Positions 27,401-34,991 of a stretch of 64,000 nucleotides of DNA are shown piece after piece. This DNA is from CAIVVT01 sp963757265 (GTDB taxonomy: Bacteria; Acidobacteriota; Terriglobia; Bryobacterales; Bryobacteraceae), in the NCBI GenBank assembly GCA_963757265.1, contig CAVWRA010000006.1:558001-622000 (forward strand), given 5' to 3'. Every line of letters begins with the position of its first letter. Position 1 is the first letter of the stretch. Position numbers and translations under genes: made by a program. The notes beneath the pieces are model-generated. The model was not told the origin of the DNA. It worked only from the letters and a program-made list of their open reading frames with translations, and did no database searches.

Positions 27401-28270
27401 TACTCGCTCGGCGATCCGCTCACGCTCACGCTGTGGGAGGGCCAGTTCGGCGACTTCGCCAACGGCGCCCAGATCATGATCGACGGGTTCATCTCCTGCT
27501 GCGAGGCCAAGTGGGGCCAGCCCAGCGGCCTGGTGCTGCTGCTGCCGCACGGCTATGAGGGCCAGGGCCCGGAGCACAGCTCGGCGCGCATCGAGCGCTT
27601 CCTCCAGCTCAGCGCCGAGGACAATCTGCAGGTGTGCAACCCCACTACGCCGGCCCAGTATTTTCACCTGCTGCGCCGCCAGATGTATGGCGGCGCCGAC
27701 CGCCGCGGCACGCGCAAGCCGCTGGTGATTTTCACGCCCAAGAGCCTGCTACGCCACCCCGAGGCCGTCAGCGCCGTGCGCGAGTTTACCCAAGGCCACT
27801 TTGCCGAGACGCTCAGCGACCCGGGCATAGCCCCCGACCGCGCGTCGAAAATCATATTCTGCAGCGGTAAGATCTACTACGAACTGCTGGCCGAGCGCCG
27901 CCGCCGCGGCCTCGAGGACAGCGCGCTCGTGCGCCTCGAACAGCTCTACCCATGGCCCGCCGATCAGATCGAGGACCTCTTGTGGCGCTACCCTTCGACG
28001 GCTGAGATTGTCTGGTGCCAGGAGGAGCCGCGCAACATGGGCGCGTTCCTGTTCTTGCGCGACCGCTTGCAGCCGCAGCTCGACTCGACCCGTCGCACGC
28101 TGCGCTACGCCGGCCGGCCCGAAGCCGCCTCGCCTGCCACCGGCAGCAGCGCGCGCCACAAGCAGGAACAGGCGGCGGTCATCGCGGACGCCTTCCAGGG
28201 CGGCACCGTCATGGCCCGCCGCTACCGCGTCGTCGCCAGGAAACGCAAGCTCCCCGCGGACGTTCAATAG
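24494..28270 (+). CDS. kgd: multifunctional 2-oxoglutarate decarboxylase/dehydrogenase E1 with E2 acyltransferase domain
   Basis: 1258 residues. The N-terminus (WLEDELYQEYVHDHGTVDE) is the E1o docking-like segment, followed by an Ala/Pro linker. A 2-oxoacid dehydrogenase acyltransferase domain spans about 115-345, with the HxxxD-type motif in TYDHRIIQGAES. The thiamine-diphosphate E1 part follows: GMAHRGRLTVLSNL near 555, HNEGDDPSYTQP near 760, and DSARGTFSQRHLEYYDYDSG near 915. It ends with QEEPRNMGAFLFL near the C-terminus. This fused architecture is known from actinobacterial KGD/OdhA, and I expect it in acidobacteria. It decarboxylates 2-oxoglutarate in the TCA cycle and passes the succinyl group to CoA. 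No separate E2 or E3 gene is adjacent. Confidence 0.93.
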   Translation: MSSPSEQRPGLNSWLEDELYQEYVHDHGTVDESWRQVFESAPPKENGAPRMPGSSAQTAVADAAATETAVAVRPPAAPAAVSVQTPPASLSAIAPAKAPVLALSPSDQLVPLKGAPLRLAENMTVSLGVPTATSQRTIPVKMIDENRRLLNQMRELQGKSKISYTHLTAWAMVRALKTIAGINDAYAELEGAPHRVVRREINLGIAVDVAGKDGHRGLMVPNIKHAGALGFAQFLASFDDLVARARTGKLGPDDFQGTTISLTNPGTVGTGASIPRLMSGQGAIIATGSIDYPPEFQGASDNLRAQLGIAKIMTLTCTYDHRIIQGAESGAFLGKLQALLEGQEGFYEEVFLELGMPYQPVKWQGDRGGVVSAFRDDKRLDEIAKQAAVLQLINAYRVRGHLIADLNPLGALPQYHPELDPATYGLTIWDLEREFITGSLAGRPGVATLRVILDTLRQTYCGRLGCEYMHIQHPEEKRWLQERMEPHANLWPLTAELKQRVLMRLLQAESFEHFLHTRFVGQKRFSLEGGEAAMVILDELMERAADQGVREMVIGMAHRGRLTVLSNLVGKSTAQIFGEFEGNVDPETTQGSGDVKYHLGASGMQRTVGGREIKVSLSPNPSHLEAVNPVVEGIVRAKQTRMGDAAHDKVLPVLVHGDAAFSGQGVVAETLNLSLLKGFATGGTVHLVINNQLGFTATPEESRSSTYCTDVARMVQAPILHANGDDPEACLRAIQIAFDYRRQFKKDVVIDMVCYRKYGHNEGDDPSYTQPLMYRKIKGRPSVGELYADRLLREGLITKEWAARVRQQVQDAYNRAHEEAIERGEKWELQEVTGYQPPAVADACPRTAVDAALVETVIQGLTTFPASFNLHPKLKGFLEKRKDVLQGGAADWATAEALAFGTLVCEGTPVRLSGQDSARGTFSQRHLEYYDYDSGAVYTPMQHLSSGQARFEVVDSSLSEYGVMGFEFGYSLGDPLTLTLWEGQFGDFANGAQIMIDGFISCCEAKWGQPSGLVLLLPHGYEGQGPEHSSARIERFLQLSAEDNLQVCNPTTPAQYFHLLRRQMYGGADRRGTRKPLVIFTPKSLLRHPEAVSAVREFTQGHFAETLSDPGIAPDRASKIIFCSGKIYYELLAERRRRGLEDSALVRLEQLYPWPADQIEDLLWRYPSTAEIVWCQEEPRNMGAFLFLRDRLQPQLDSTRRTLRYAGRPEAASPATGSSARHKQEQAAVIADAFQGGTVMARRYRVVARKRKLPADVQ

Positions 28271-28333
28271 CCCCGCGTCCGGCTTGCTCGCATCCGCGCC
28301 GGCCTGCCGGTTCCGAACGCCCCGCTGTTTCGC

Positions 28334-29423
28334 TTACCTCTGGATGCGCGCCGAGCCGCCCTTGGCGAACGCCCGCACCTGTTCCACGGTAGCCATGGTG
28401 GTGTCGCCCGGGAAACGTCGTCAGCAGCGCTCCGTGCGCCCAGCCCAGCTTGACCGCCTCTTCCGGCGCTTCGCCGAGTCAGCAGCCCGTAGAAGAACCC
28501 CGAAGCGAAGCCGTCGCCGCCGCCCACGCGGTCGCAGCACAGTCCAGTTCCGCCGTCGGCGCGATGTAGGTCTTGCCGTCGATCCACGCCACGGCGCCCC
28601 AGCTGTGCCGGTTGGTCGAGTGCACCTCGCGCAGCGTCGTGGCCACGACTTTGACATGCGGGTACTTCGCGACTACGTTGTCGATCATGGCGAAGAACGC
28701 GCTGGGGTCGAGCTTGGACTTGGCGGCGACTTCGGGTCCGGCGATGCCCAAGCCCATCTGCAGATCCTCTTCGTTGCCCACCAGCACGTCCACGTGCTCG
28801 ACGATGCGCGCGATCACCGCCAGCGCCTTGCGCGTGGCCGCCCCAGATGTTCCACAGCTTGGCGCGGTAGTTCAAGTCGAACGACGTCACCGCGCCGGCC
28901 GCCTTGGCCGCCTTCATGCCTTCGATGATCAGCTCGCCGGTGGTCTCCGACAGCGCCGCAAAAATGCCGCCGCTAGTGGAACCAGCGCACGCCCGCGGCG
29001 AAGATCGCGCTCCAATCGAAGTCGCCCGGCTTGAGCAGCGCCGCGGCTTCGTTGCAGCGGTTGTAGAAAACCACCGGCGCGCGCACGCCGTAGCCGCGAT
29101 CGCTAGTACACGGTGGCCATGTTGGGGCCGTTCACGCCGTTGTGCTTGAAATGCTTGTAGAAAGGCTTCACGCCCATCGCCCGCACGCGCTCGGCGATCA
29201 GATCGCCGATCGGATAATCCACCATCGCCGTGGCGATGCCCGTCGCCAGGCGGAAGCAGTCCGACAGGTTGGCGGCGCAGTTGAACTCGCCGCCGCTGAC
29301 GTGGATCTGGCACTCGGTGGCCTTGCGGAACGGGATGATGCCCGGGTCCAGGCGGTGCACCAGGGCGCCCAGGCTCAGCAAATCCAGGGCGCCCTTCGGC
29401 TTGATATTAAGACCGTATTTCAT
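28334..29423 (-). pseudogene. kdgK: 2-keto-3-deoxygluconate kinase-like (PfkB) gene interrupted by about six frameshifts
   Basis: From the ATG at 29423 the protein begins MKYGLNIKPKGALDLLSLGA and shows the PfkB sugar site (VSGGEFNCAANLSDCFRLAT). The frame then breaks near 29103, 28977, 28842, 28540, 28483 and 28408, but the conserved sequence resumes each time in another frame (SGGIFAALSETTGELIIEG, LVGNEEDLQMGLGIAG, GGGDGFASGFFYGLL, ending ARIQR then TAA at 28334). Substitutions look conservative throughout. That favours sequence or assembly indels over true decay, but both remain possible. The enzyme phosphorylates KDG in hexuronate catabolism. It follows gnd by 28 bases, and both share the same damage. 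Confidence 0.75.
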
Positions 29424-29451
29424 GCCTTCTCCCTAACCTTCAACGCGCCCT

Positions 29452-30916
29452 TTACGCCGTGTACGTGGACGATGACACACGCCCCCCGTGGCCGGTCCAG
29501 TTGGTGTGGAAGAACTGGCCGCGCGGCTTGTCCACGCGCTCGTAAGTGTGCGCGCCGAAGAAGTCGCGCTGCGCCTGCAGCAGGTTGGCCGGCAGGCGCG
29601 CGGTGCGGTAGCCGTCGTAAAACGCCAGCGCCGTCGAGAACGCCGGCGTCGGGCACGCCCAGCTCGATCGCCTGCACGATGGCCCGCCGCCAGGCCGCCT
29701 GGTAGCTGTCAGCAGCTTCGTCGTGAAGAACTCGTCCAGCAGCAGGTTGCTCGAGCTGCGGATTCTTGTCAAAGGCCTCCTTGATCTTGCCCAGGAAGCG
29801 GCTGCGGATGATGCAGCCGCCGCGCCACATCAGCGCGATGCCGCCGAAGTTCAGGTTCCACTTGTACTCCTTGGCGGCCTCGCGCAGCAGCATGTAGCCC
29901 TGCGCGTAGGAGATAATCTTGGAGCAGTACAGGGCGCTGCGCGGACGTCCTCGATGAAGCCCTTGCGGTCGCTCGATGGCGGCACCGGCCCGGGCCGCGC
30001 AGCACCTGCGACGCGGCCACGCGCTCCTCCTTCATCGCCGACAGGCAGCGGGCGAACACCGCCTCGCCGATCAGCGTCACCGGCATGCCCAGGTCGAGCG
30101 CGCTGATGCCGGTCCACTTGCCCGTGCCCTTCTGGCCGGCCGTGTCGAGGATCTTGTCGACGATCGGCGTGCCGTCCTCGTCCTTGCTTGGCGAAGATGT
30201 CGCGCGTGATCTCGATCAGGTAGCTGTCCAGTTCGCCCTTGTTCCACTCCGCGAAGACGTCGTGCAGTTCGGCCGCCGTCAGGCCCAGCCCGTCCTTCAG
30301 CATCTGGTAGGCCTCGCAGATCAGCTGCATGTCGCCGTATTCGATGCCGTTGTGGACCATCTTCACGTAGTGGCCGGCGCCGTCCTCGCCGACCCACTCG
30401 CAGCAGGGCGCGCCATCTCACCTTGGCCGCGATCGCCTGGAAGATTTCCTTCACGTGAGGCCACGCCAGCGGGTTGCCGCCGGGCATGATGGACGGGCCG
30501 TGGCGCGCGCCTTCTTCGCCGCCCGAGACGCCCGTGCCGATGAACAGAATGCCTTTTTCGGCCAGCGCCTCGGTGCGCCGCGTCGTGTCCGGGAAGTGCG
30601 AGTTACCTCCATCGATGATGATGTCGCCGTGCTCCAGGTGCGGCACCAGCTGGTCGATCATGTGGTCCACCGTCTCGCCGGCCTTGACCATCAGCATCAC
30701 GCGCCGCGGCCGTTTCAGGAGCCGGGTCAGCTCTTCGATCGAGTGTGCGCCGGCGATCGTGCGGCCCTTGGCTTCGTTGTTGAGGAAGTCGTCCACCTTG
30801 GAAACGGTCCGGTTGAAGACCGCCACCGTAAAGCCGTGGTCGTTCATATTCAGCACCAGGTTCTGGCCCATCACCGCCAGCCCGATCAGGCCGATGTCGC
30901 ACAGTTCTTGAGGCAT
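29452..30916 (-). pseudogene. gnd: 6-phosphogluconate dehydrogenase gene interrupted by about seven frameshifts
   Basis: Start ATG 30916 follows GGGAG by five bases; an in-frame GTG is at 30922. The N-terminus (IGLIGLAVMGQNLVLNMNDHG) is the NADP fold, followed by GVSGGEEGARHGPSIMPGG. Frame breaks near 30415, 30185, 29993, 29940, 29752, 29712 and 29650 separate segments that are individually excellent matches: HYVKMVHNGIEYGDMQLICE, GKWTGISALDLGMPVTLIGE, EAVFARCLSAMKEERVAAS, RGGCIIRSRFL, and QRDFFGAHTYERVD. The C-terminus is FFHTNWTGHGG. Several breaks are a single extra base (for example near 30185). The reconstructed length of about 488 residues is normal. The enzyme makes ribulose 5-phosphate, CO2 and NADPH. 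If the indels are sequence errors, this is an intact gene. Confidence 0.8.
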
Positions 30917-31130
30917 ATCCACTCCCTATGAATTCCCTTAGCCGCCTGCAGCTTGCGCGGCGCTGCGGCTCTATGCTCCCGACGGCGCACCGCAGCGGGA
31001 CGCGCAACGCGTGCTTCCGCGCGCTCGCCGGTCCACGCTCTCGCACCGCTCGTAGAGCTTCCATTCTATCGGGAATCGCCCGCGCGCCCGCGCGCCACCG
31101 CCACCGGCTGCGGAGCGCGTATGAGGCTGT

Positions 31131-31784
31131 TCACAGCGCCGAAGCCGCCCGGTTGGGCTCCCACAGCGTCTCCTGCAGGCCCAGCAACTGATTGGCCCGC
31201 CGGCTGTAGACGAACAGCGCGTCGCTCAGCCGGTTCAGGTAGCGCACGCTGAGCTCGTCCGCCCCGCCCTCGCGCGCCAGAGTGTCAGACCCGCCCTCGC
31301 GCGCCAGGCGCACGGCGAGGCGCTCGGCGCGGCGGCAGACCGTCCGGCAGATGTGCAGCTCGGCGTTCAGCCGCGAGCCGCCCGGCAGCACGAAGCTCAT
31401 CAGCGGAGACAACTTCTCAGTCGCGCGGTCGATCTCCGCTTCCAGCGCCGTGACTTCGACTTCGGCGATGCGGGGTTGGCGCGGCGCGAGCTTGTCCGGC
31501 GCGGTGGCGAGGACGGAACCTAGGTTGAAGAGCTCATGCTGGATCCGCAGCAGGCTCGCGCACAGCTCGGCCAGGTCTGGCGCCTGCGCGGCCAGTTCCA
31601 TCGCCGTCTGGCGCGCGAGGCCGATCCAGGCGTTGAGCTCGTCCACGGTGCCGTAGCATTCGATGCGCAGCGCGTCCTTGGGCACGCGCTCGCCGCTGGC
31701 CAGCCCGGTCTCGCCGGCGTCGCCGGTGCGGGTGTAGATCCGGTTCAGCGCCAGCGCCGGTTCCTTGTAGGGCTTTTCCGCCAT
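31131..31784 (-). CDS. PduO-type cob(I)alamin adenosyltransferase
   Basis: 217 residues from the ATG at 31784 (MAEKPYKEPA); an upstream in-frame start would overlap the divergent promoter. The ATP site motif is RIYTRTGDAGETGLASGERV, followed by IECYGTVDELNAWIGLAR. The FVLPGGSRLNAELHICRTVCRRAER helix pair and RYLNRLSDALFVYSR complete the family pattern. It adenosylates corrinoids to make coenzyme B12. Residues LAREGGSDT/LAREGGADE form a small in-frame tandem duplication (DNA about 31263-31308) in a loop. It is divergent from the NYN-LOTUS gene. Confidence 0.88.
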   Translation of the reverse strand: MAEKPYKEPALALNRIYTRTGDAGETGLASGERVPKDALRIECYGTVDELNAWIGLARQTAMELAAQAPDLAELCASLLRIQHELFNLGSVLATAPDKLAPRQPRIAEVEVTALEAEIDRATEKLSPLMSFVLPGGSRLNAELHICRTVCRRAERLAVRLAREGGSDTLAREGGADELSVRYLNRLSDALFVYSRRANQLLGLQETLWEPNRAASAL

Positions 31785-31823
31785 TCGTCTTCCTTGATTG
31801 TAAATCGCTGCCCGTCCGGGGTT

Positions 31824-31850
31824 TATACTTGTAGTAGCCCGTAACGGGCT
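31824..31850 (+). promoter_or_regulatory. candidate -10 box and start-proximal hairpin upstream of NYN-LOTUS gene
   Basis: TATACT at 31824-31829 is a good -10 hexamer, though no convincing -35 sits 17 bases away. Transcription would begin near 31836, exactly where a perfect hairpin starts (AGCCCG-TAA-CGGGCT, 31836-31850), three bases before the ATG at 31853. No Shine-Dalgarno is visible, so the hairpin occupies the place of the ribosome site. Confidence 0.4.
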
Positions 31851-31852
31851 CA

Positions 31853-33265
31853 ATGATGCAAGAAAGACTGAACATCGCCGTATTTGTCGACTACGACAAC
31901 ATCGAAATCGGCGTTAAATCGACCCTGCGGCGCGAATTCGACGTGTCGCTCGTATTGGAAGCACTCAAGGAGCGCGGAGACCTGGTAGCCAAGTTCGCTT
32001 ACGCCAACTGGAGCCGCCAGGAGGGCGCCACGCGCCAGATGGCGGAAAACGCCGTGCAGATGGTCCAACGCATTCCGTCGCCCCGCGGCGACAAGAACGG
32101 CGCGGACATCAACCTGGCGCTGGACGCGCTGGAGATGGCCTTCACCCACGACCACGTGAACGCCTTCGCCATCATCAGCGGCGACAGCGACTTCATTCCC
32201 CTGGTCAACAAGCTGAAGGAATACGGGAAGACCGTGTTCGTGGTCGGCGGCAAGGCCTTCACCTCGACCATCCTGCAGCAGAACTGCCACGAGTTCGTCA
32301 GCTTCGAATCCCTGCTCAACCTCGAGCCGGCCCACCACGCCCCCGTGCAAGCTCTCGCGCCGCTAGCCGGCGGCCAGGAGCCGGAGCGGCCCCACGAGGG
32401 ACAGGACCGCGGCGAGCGCGAGCACAGCCGCCGCCGCGACCGCGACGAGCGCCGCCGCGACCGCGAGGAGCGCCGCCAGCAGGAGGCCCAGCAGCGCGAC
32501 CAGAACATCCAGGCGCGCCCCGCCCCGCTCGACCTCATGCTCTCGATGCCCCTGGTCGAGCGCGCCTTGCAGGTGCTGGAGCGGCGCAACGTCCAGCCGC
32601 AGCTCGGCTTGCTCAAGTCCACGATGCTGCAGCTCGATTCCGCCTTCAACGAGAGCGCCTACGGCGCGCGCAGCTTCTCCGAGTTCATCGACAAGCTCAA
32701 GCGCGCCGACCTGGTGAACGTGAAGGGCACCGGCGGCCGCTACTACATTGAGCGCCGCGGCGGGGCCTTCAAGGATAAGCCCGCGCCGCGTCCCGAGGAG
32801 GCCCTGCCCAAGCTGCGCGACGTGCTCGAGATCCACCGCCTGGAGTTCGAGGAAGCCGGCCAGAAGGCCGCCGATCTCGAAAACTGGATGAAGGAAGAGC
32901 ACCCCGGCTTCGATTACAAGAACTACGGCTTCCAGGGCTTCGCCGAGTTTCTCAACTTTGCCCAGGACAAGACCGTCGTGCGCGTCGAGCCGCATCCCGA
33001 GGGCGGCCTCAGCGTCTTTCTCGGCGCCGAGTTCTATCCGCCGGCGCTGCCCGCAATGGAGGCGCACGAGGAAGAGGTTCTCAGCGAGCACGACCTCAAG
33101 CAGCCCATCGTTCGCGGCCAGCCCACGGCCACGGGCGAAATACCCGTCGTCGACGAACCGATGCCCAAGACCACGCGCAAGCGCGCCCCGCCGCGCAAAC
33201 GCGTCGCCGACGGCAATACCGACAAGCCGCGCCGCGCGCCCGCGCGCCGCCGCAAGCCGGAGTAA
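31853..33265 (+). CDS. NYN-domain ribonuclease-like protein with two LOTUS/OST-HTH domains
   Basis: 470 residues. The NYN (PIN-fold) domain covers about 5-155 and keeps the acidic residues expected for metal-dependent RNase activity: FVDYDNIEIG (Asp 13), DKNGADINLALD (Asp 80 onward) and ISGDSDF (Asp 111, Asp 113). A highly charged Arg/Asp/Glu linker follows (about 182-218). Two OST-HTH/LOTUS domains come next (about 230-305, PLVERALQVLERRN; about 315-400, FDYKNYGFQGFAEFLN). The C-terminus is a basic tail rich in Arg, Lys and Pro. The family is predicted to bind and cut structured RNA; bacterial members are largely uncharacterised. It is divergent from pduO and followed by a RidA gene. Confidence 0.87.
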   Translation: MMQERLNIAVFVDYDNIEIGVKSTLRREFDVSLVLEALKERGDLVAKFAYANWSRQEGATRQMAENAVQMVQRIPSPRGDKNGADINLALDALEMAFTHDHVNAFAIISGDSDFIPLVNKLKEYGKTVFVVGGKAFTSTILQQNCHEFVSFESLLNLEPAHHAPVQALAPLAGGQEPERPHEGQDRGEREHSRRRDRDERRRDREERRQQEAQQRDQNIQARPAPLDLMLSMPLVERALQVLERRNVQPQLGLLKSTMLQLDSAFNESAYGARSFSEFIDKLKRADLVNVKGTGGRYYIERRGGAFKDKPAPRPEEALPKLRDVLEIHRLEFEEAGQKAADLENWMKEEHPGFDYKNYGFQGFAEFLNFAQDKTVVRVEPHPEGGLSVFLGAEFYPPALPAMEAHEEEVLSEHDLKQPIVRGQPTATGEIPVVDEPMPKTTRKRAPPRKRVADGNTDKPRRAPARRRKPE

Positions 33266-33349
33266 AATTATTCAACCGCGCTGGAGCTGCGGGCGGGGCC
33301 GCCCTGGGCCCGAGCGCAGTTCCGCTTCGTCGTTTGCGAGGATTGGATC

Positions 33350-33742
33350 ATGATCGAGCGACTGTTCCCGCCTGACGCGCCCAAGCCGCGCGGGCCCTAC
33401 ACCCCCGTGATCCGCGCCGGGGATTTCATCTTCGTCTCCGGCATGGGCCCCGTCAACGTCGCCACCGGCCGCATGAGCTACGGCGACATCCAGCACGAGA
33501 CGCGGCTGACGCTAACCAACATCCAACGCCTGCTCGATGCCGCGGGCGCTACGCCTGCCGACGTCGTCAAGGCCCAGGTGTTCCTAAAGAACAGCGACGA
33601 CTTTCAGGCCATGAACGCGGTGTATGGCGAGTTCTTCGATCAGCATCCGCCCACGCGCACTACGGTCGCGGTCGCGTTCGCCGACCCGGTCATGAAAATC
33701 GAGATCGACTGTGTCGCCTATTGCCCCGTCAAGGAGAATTGA
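33350..33742 (+). CDS. RidA-family enamine/imine deaminase
   Basis: 130 residues, standard RidA length. Motifs: RGPYTPVIRAGDFIFVSGMG, ETRLTLTNIQRLLDAAGA, VKAQVFLKNSDDFQAMNAVY, and MKIEIDCVAYCP at the end. RidA enzymes hydrolyse 2-aminoacrylate and related reactive enamines, protecting PLP enzymes. It ends three bases before the dehydrogenase at 33746, so the two are probably co-transcribed. Confidence 0.88.
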   Translation: MIERLFPPDAPKPRGPYTPVIRAGDFIFVSGMGPVNVATGRMSYGDIQHETRLTLTNIQRLLDAAGATPADVVKAQVFLKNSDDFQAMNAVYGEFFDQHPPTRTTVAVAFADPVMKIEIDCVAYCPVKEN

Positions 33743-33745
33743 GTT

Positions 33746-34966
33746 ATGCCCAATCGCCGCACATTCCTCGGACAACTGGCCGCCGGAGCGGCCGCCTCCG
33801 CGCTCCCCGCTTCGGCGCGCGTCCTCGGCGCCAACGACCGCATCCGCATCGGCCTCATCGGCGGCGGCTCACGCGGCCAGGAGATTTTCAAGGCGGCCAT
33901 CGCCCGCCCCAACGTCGAACCCGTCGCCGTGGCCGACGTCTACACCCGCCGCCTCGACCAGGTGAGCGCTTTCGTCCCCGGCATCAAGACCTACCGCGAC
34001 GCCCGCCAGCTTCTCGACGACAAGTCCATCGACGCCGTCCTTATCGCCACCCCACAGCACCTCCACTGCCAGCATTTCGAGATGACGATGCACGCCGGCA
34101 AGGACGCCTATCAGGAAAAAACGATGGCCTTCACGCCGGCCCATGCCCGCCGCATGCGCACAGCCTTCGAGGGCTCCGGCCGCGTCGTGCAGATCGGCAT
34201 GCAGATGATCAGCGGCGCGGGCTTCCAAAAGGTCCGCGAACTGGTCACGCCCGAACGTATGGGCGCGCTCACCGCCCTGCAGACCTTCCATTTCCGCAAT
34301 GCGCCCTACGGCGGCTGGATGCGCGAGCTGCCGCCCGACTGCGACGAGCAGCACCTCGATTGGACCGCCTTCGAAGGCGAGGCCAAGCACGTCCCCTTCG
34401 ATCCCATGCGCTTCTTCAACTGGCGCTTCTACTGGGATTATTCCGGCGGCAACATGTTCGAGAACATGATCCACCAGGTCGGCTTCTGGTTCGGCGCGCT
34501 GGACCTCGGCATTCCCCAAACCGTCACCACCGCCGCGGCCAATTTCCGCTCGCCTAAAATGCAGGTGCCGGACACCATGAACATCTCCATGCACATGCCG
34601 GAGAAGCTTCTCTTTAATTGGAATTCGATGTTCGGCAACGACTATTACGGCGAGACCCACGACCTGCTGTTCGGCTCCGGCGGCACCATTACTCATACTC
34701 CGTCCGATCAGGTTGTATACGCCCCGCAGGGAGAAAAGCGCGACAGAAAAGGCTCCGCCGTGGCCCCCGAGCCGGGCGACGAGTCCTACGAGGACGTCAC
34801 CGCCCTGCACATGCAGAATTTCTTCGATTGTGTGCGCAGCCGCCGCCGGCCCAACGCGTCTTTCGACCTCGGCTTCCGCGCCTCCATCGCCGTCCAGATG
34901 GCGGTCGCATCCCATCGCCGCGGCACCACTGTTCATTGGGATCCGGCCAGCGACGATATCGTCTGA
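33746..34966 (+). CDS. Gfo/Idh/MocA family oxidoreductase with twin-arginine leader
   Basis: 406 residues. The leader MPNRRTFLGQLAAGAAASAL is of the twin-arginine type. The Rossmann fold reads IRIGLIGGGSRGQEIFKAAI. The usual catalytic Glu-Lys-Pro is Glu-Lys-Thr here (AYQEKTMAF), so the lysine is kept but the following proline is lost. The C-terminal half has FYWDYSGGNMFENMIHQVGF and a characteristic SAVAPEPGDESYEDV loop. Presumably an exported, cofactor-loaded sugar dehydrogenase or a derivative; its substrate is unknown. It follows RidA closely. Confidence 0.82.
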   Translation: MPNRRTFLGQLAAGAAASALPASARVLGANDRIRIGLIGGGSRGQEIFKAAIARPNVEPVAVADVYTRRLDQVSAFVPGIKTYRDARQLLDDKSIDAVLIATPQHLHCQHFEMTMHAGKDAYQEKTMAFTPAHARRMRTAFEGSGRVVQIGMQMISGAGFQKVRELVTPERMGALTALQTFHFRNAPYGGWMRELPPDCDEQHLDWTAFEGEAKHVPFDPMRFFNWRFYWDYSGGNMFENMIHQVGFWFGALDLGIPQTVTTAAANFRSPKMQVPDTMNISMHMPEKLLFNWNSMFGNDYYGETHDLLFGSGGTITHTPSDQVVYAPQGEKRDRKGSAVAPEPGDESYEDVTALHMQNFFDCVRSRRRPNASFDLGFRASIAVQMAVASHRRGTTVHWDPASDDIV

Positions 34967-34991
34967 GCGCGCGCCGTGGCTGCCGCCGAGG

